64,000 bases of DNA from Cocleimonas flava (GTDB lineage: Bacteria > Pseudomonadota > Gammaproteobacteria > Thiotrichales > Thiotrichaceae): NCBI RefSeq assembly GCF_004339015.1, contig NZ_SMFQ01000002.1:1055351-1119350 (forward strand), given 5' to 3'. The position numbers were made by a program, and so were the translations under genes. Below, in pieces: positions 61,778 through 64,000 of the stretch. The first letter of the stretch is position 1. Each line of letters begins with the position of its first letter. A model generated the notes under the pieces. That model was given only the letters and a program-made list of their open reading frames with translations. It did not search any database and was not told the origin of the DNA.

Positions 61778-62815
61778 TTAACCTTGTTTCAACAACCTCT
61801 CAAGATCAATCAAGGCTGCGTTAGCACGTGATATGTATGACGCCATCACCAAAGAGTGATTGGTTACAAAGCCAAAACCTTTACCGTTAAGAATCACAGG
61901 ACTCCAGATAGCTTGCTGAGTACCTTCCAATTCACGAATAATCTGACGCAAACTAATCAGTGCATTTTTGTCTTTTAGCACGTCGTTAAAATCGACTTCA
62001 ATCGCACGTAAGATATGAATCAGTGCATAGGTCTGACCACGTGCTTCATAAAACACATCATCGATTTTAAACCAGCCCGTTTTAACATAGTTAGACTCTG
62101 CATTCGGCGTCGATTGTTTGGCGTTTTTATCGCCAGCCAGTGACGTATCCAGTTGCTCTCTACCCACACTAGAACTCAATTCTTGCGCTAATGATCCCAG
62201 GCGTTTTTTAACTAGGTCTACCCAGTCACCTAAATTGTCAGCACGTGCGTAGAATTGTGCATTGTTTTTTCCTGTGCTGGATAATCTTGCAAGATACTTA
62301 TCCAGTGTTTTGATGCCATCTCTGTATTGGCTTTCGGCAGGTGGTAAAATCCATAAATTGGTGTCTGTATGAAATTTAGTTGCGGTGTTGATTAAGTCAT
62401 CATCTTCCTGCGACTGCGATTGTGAACGACTTAAATCATTTCGTAACGCCAATGCCAGATCACGCGCTTGCACCAGTACACCAAATTCCCAATTAGGCAT
62501 ATTGTCCATGAATACGCCGGGAGGCATGCGATCGTTTTCAAGGAATCCACCGGGTTTGTCGAGTAGGGTTTTCATCAGCTGAGATAACGTTGCGGTCGTG
62601 GTAAAGCCAGTTACCATTTCAGCGCCCATTTCATCGGCATAGTTTTGCGCATTGGTATTTACATCAAAGCGAGCGGGTTCGCGGCTCCAGTAAAACATCA
62701 GTAAAATAGACAGAATGAGCAAGGTGACAATAAACATTCCTATTGTCCACTTAAGGCCTTTTTCTTTCCAGGTTGAGGGTTTGTATAATGAAAATACTTT
62801 TCCAACTGCACCCAT
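61778..62815 (-). CDS. DUF2333 family membrane protein
   Basis: A 345-residue protein: single membrane segment about residues 25-45 (KWTIGMFIVTLLILSILLMFYW) and a large helical periplasmic domain (RFDVNTNAQNYADEMGAEMVTGFTTTATLSQLM, GFLENDRMPPGVFMDNMPNWEFGVLVQ). This matches DUF2333, whose function is not known. ATG at 62815 has a GGAG site six bases away, so the four codons upstream (ORF start 62827) are not used. Confidence 0.88.
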   Translation of the reverse strand: MGAVGKVFSLYKPSTWKEKGLKWTIGMFIVTLLILSILLMFYWSREPARFDVNTNAQNYADEMGAEMVTGFTTTATLSQLMKTLLDKPGGFLENDRMPPGVFMDNMPNWEFGVLVQARDLALALRNDLSRSQSQSQEDDDLINTATKFHTDTNLWILPPAESQYRDGIKTLDKYLARLSSTGKNNAQFYARADNLGDWVDLVKKRLGSLAQELSSSVGREQLDTSLAGDKNAKQSTPNAESNYVKTGWFKIDDVFYEARGQTYALIHILRAIEVDFNDVLKDKNALISLRQIIRELEGTQQAIWSPVILNGKGFGFVTNHSLVMASYISRANAALIDLERLLKQG

Positions 62816-62924
62816 GTGAAACTCCAAGATTAAATTAGTGTGAGATGAATCAAATATGCGGCTTTAAGCGCGACTTATCAAGTACACTGTGCGAAGTTCT
62901 GGTGAAATCTAATAAATACCTCTT

Positions 62925-64000
62925 ATGAAAACCATTTTTAAAGAATATATCAATGTGGCATTGCAAGTGCGATGGGCATTTTTACTGGTAATGATCGGGA
63001 TTGTCTCTGCGACGTTCCTAGGGATCTATGTGCCTGTTTTTTATAAAAATATAGCGAATGGCTTTGCCGAGCCTTTTAGCGTAGAAACCAGCTCGATGAT
63101 GTTGCATAACTTCTGGATGATTGTCCTGTTCTATGCCGGTATCTGGTTATCCTGGCGTGTGCTTGAAATCGGTATAGTGCCTGTTGATGGCGGTGGTATG
63201 CGCCTCTTGAACAAGCGCTGCTTCAAGGTATTGAAACGTCAGAAATTTCTGTATTTCGAAAATAATTTCTCGGGCAGTTTAATCAAACAGGCAGGACGTT
63301 TTTCACGCTCTTATGAAGTGATTGTGGACTGGTTTATTTTCCAGTTTGTACAAAATGTATTAAGCATCTCGATCGCCTTTATTATTTTCTATCAACACTA
63401 CCCTGAGTTTGCTTACTATTTTCTGGTATGGGTGATTGGATTCATTATCTGGAGCGTGGGTTTCTCCATCTGGAAATTGAAATACGATAAAGCCGTTGCA
63501 GAAAGTGACTCAAAGTTGGGGGGTGCCTATTCTGATGCAATCAGCAATATCTTTATTGTTAAAAGCTTCGCCCTAGAAAAAAGCGAACAAAACAACATCG
63601 ATGAAAAAGCCGATGTGGTTTATCAAAAAACCAAGATCGCCTGGATATTGATGTTTGTTTCATTTGCAGTTCAGGGCTTTTTGACCATGGGCATCGAGCT
63701 GGTACTGGTGTACAAAATGATTGGTAAGTGGGAGCTGGGTCTATTTAATGTGGGCGAATTCGTTTTATTCCAATCGATTCTGTTGATTTTGGTGCAGCGT
63801 CTATGGGAATTCGGACGAAATTTCAGAAACTTTTTCACAGCCTTAGCCGATGCCGCAGAGATGGCGGATGTCTTTAAAAATGATGATTTCGAGCGAGATT
63901 CTGCCGCCGCCAAAGATTTGAAGATCAGTAAGGGTGGCATTCAAATCAAAAACATTAATTTTGCCTATTCAAGCAGTGACAAAAGTCAGGATGGATTGTT
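62925..64000 (+). CDS. ABC transporter, fused permease-ATPase exporter type (3' end beyond window)
   Basis: The first about 358 residues of an ABC exporter: an ABC_membrane domain with six spans (starting VRWAFLLVMIGIVSATFLGIYVPVFYKNIA; KAVAESDSKLGGAYSDAISNIFIVKSFALEK is the intracellular coupling-helix region) and the beginning of the nucleotide-binding domain (GGIQIKNINFAYSSSDKSQDG). The Walker A motif lies beyond the end. A copy of the interspersed element codes for SKLGGAY. Divergent from the DUF2333 gene. Substrate unknown. Confidence 0.88.
   Translation, partial: MKTIFKEYINVALQVRWAFLLVMIGIVSATFLGIYVPVFYKNIANGFAEPFSVETSSMMLHNFWMIVLFYAGIWLSWRVLEIGIVPVDGGGMRLLNKRCFKVLKRQKFLYFENNFSGSLIKQAGRFSRSYEVIVDWFIFQFVQNVLSISIAFIIFYQHYPEFAYYFLVWVIGFIIWSVGFSIWKLKYDKAVAESDSKLGGAYSDAISNIFIVKSFALEKSEQNNIDEKADVVYQKTKIAWILMFVSFAVQGFLTMGIELVLVYKMIGKWELGLFNVGEFVLFQSILLILVQRLWEFGRNFRNFFTALADAAEMADVFKNDDFERDSAAAKDLKISKGGIQIKNINFAYSSSDKSQDGL
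63502..63525 (+). repeat. G6 interspersed element, copy 21, inside the ABC exporter gene
   Basis: AAAGTGACTC, then core AAGTTGGGGGGTG at 63513-63525 (one mismatch) and CCTATT, as in intergenic copies. In frame as AAG|TTG|GGG|GGT|G, a third reading frame relative to the polB and dehydrogenase copies. Confidence 0.6.

Noticed and set aside
1-64000. CRISPR arrays, tRNA or rRNA genes, insertion sequences
   Set aside because: I looked for regularly spaced repeats, cloverleaf sequences and transposase reading frames and found none; the interspersed elements are irregularly spaced with no spacers.

Overview
This window looks like a chromosomal segment from a moderately AT-rich gammaproteobacterium. 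It carries chromosomal housekeeping genes (gshA, aroC, polB, qmcA-ybbJ), TRAP and taurine-type uptake systems, many flavin oxidoreductases for N-methylated or amino compounds, a membrane pyrophosphatase with a K+-dependent (possibly Na+-pumping) signature, and a diguanylate cyclase. This is typical of marine heterotrophs or methyl-compound users such as Thiotrichales or Methylophaga-like bacteria, but the genus cannot be fixed from the sequence alone. I saw no tRNA, rRNA, CRISPR array, transposase or phage gene.

Layout. 1-5.2 kb: 5' part of gshA (minus), a GIDE-domain membrane protein plus LemA (minus), and a large Ig-repeat lipoprotein. 5.2-16 kb: YyaL-type thioredoxin-domain protein, aroC, hppA, two small unknowns, a Cache-GGDEF diguanylate cyclase and an FMN glutamate-synthase-like protein. 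16-25.7 kb: EamA transporter, hotdog thioesterase, a DgcA/StcD-type demethylase with a divergent LysR gene, ybaK, an unknown secreted protein and polB. 26-32 kb: mmsA, then a TRAP transporter (M-Q-P order) and a TeaD-like Usp. 32-36 kb: a taurine-type ABC transporter with an unusually long permease. 36.7-43 kb: cupin, amino-acid-oxidase-like flavoprotein, XRE regulator, dihydroxyacetone kinase, dgoA and dgoK. 43-54 kb: two paralogous dimethylglycine/sarcosine dehydrogenase-like proteins, each divergent from its own LysR gene, an lldD-like dehydrogenase, and a DUF3501 / Fe-S oxidoreductase / rubrerythrin cluster. 54-64 kb: SDR protein, qmcA-ybbJ, an outer-membrane barrel, a LysR gene, fbpBC, a DUF2333 protein and the start of an ABC exporter.

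How genes work together. The DgcA-like enzyme, the two FAD/GcvT-domain dehydrogenases, the DAO-type oxidase and their LysR regulators suggest stepwise demethylation of betaine-derived compounds with transfer of one-carbon units to tetrahydrofolate. TRAP plus MmsA, DgoKA, dihydroxyacetone kinase and LldD indicate use of small organic acids and sugar acids.

The most striking feature is a dense family of short interspersed elements. The consensus is an A-tract, a few variable bases, then CTCAAAGTAGGGGGGTG followed by a C/T/A-rich end, about 30-35 bp in all. I count roughly 24 copies in 64 kb. About 21 are intergenic, on both strands and in convergent, tandem and divergent gaps; three lie in-frame within coding sequences, each in a different reading frame. 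Two sites are clean inverted pairs, one is a degenerate pair, and three copies belong to a longer 62-70 bp form with an internal hairpin whose arms differ yet still pair. This could be an uptake-sequence-like, REP-like or protein-binding element. I do not recognise it.
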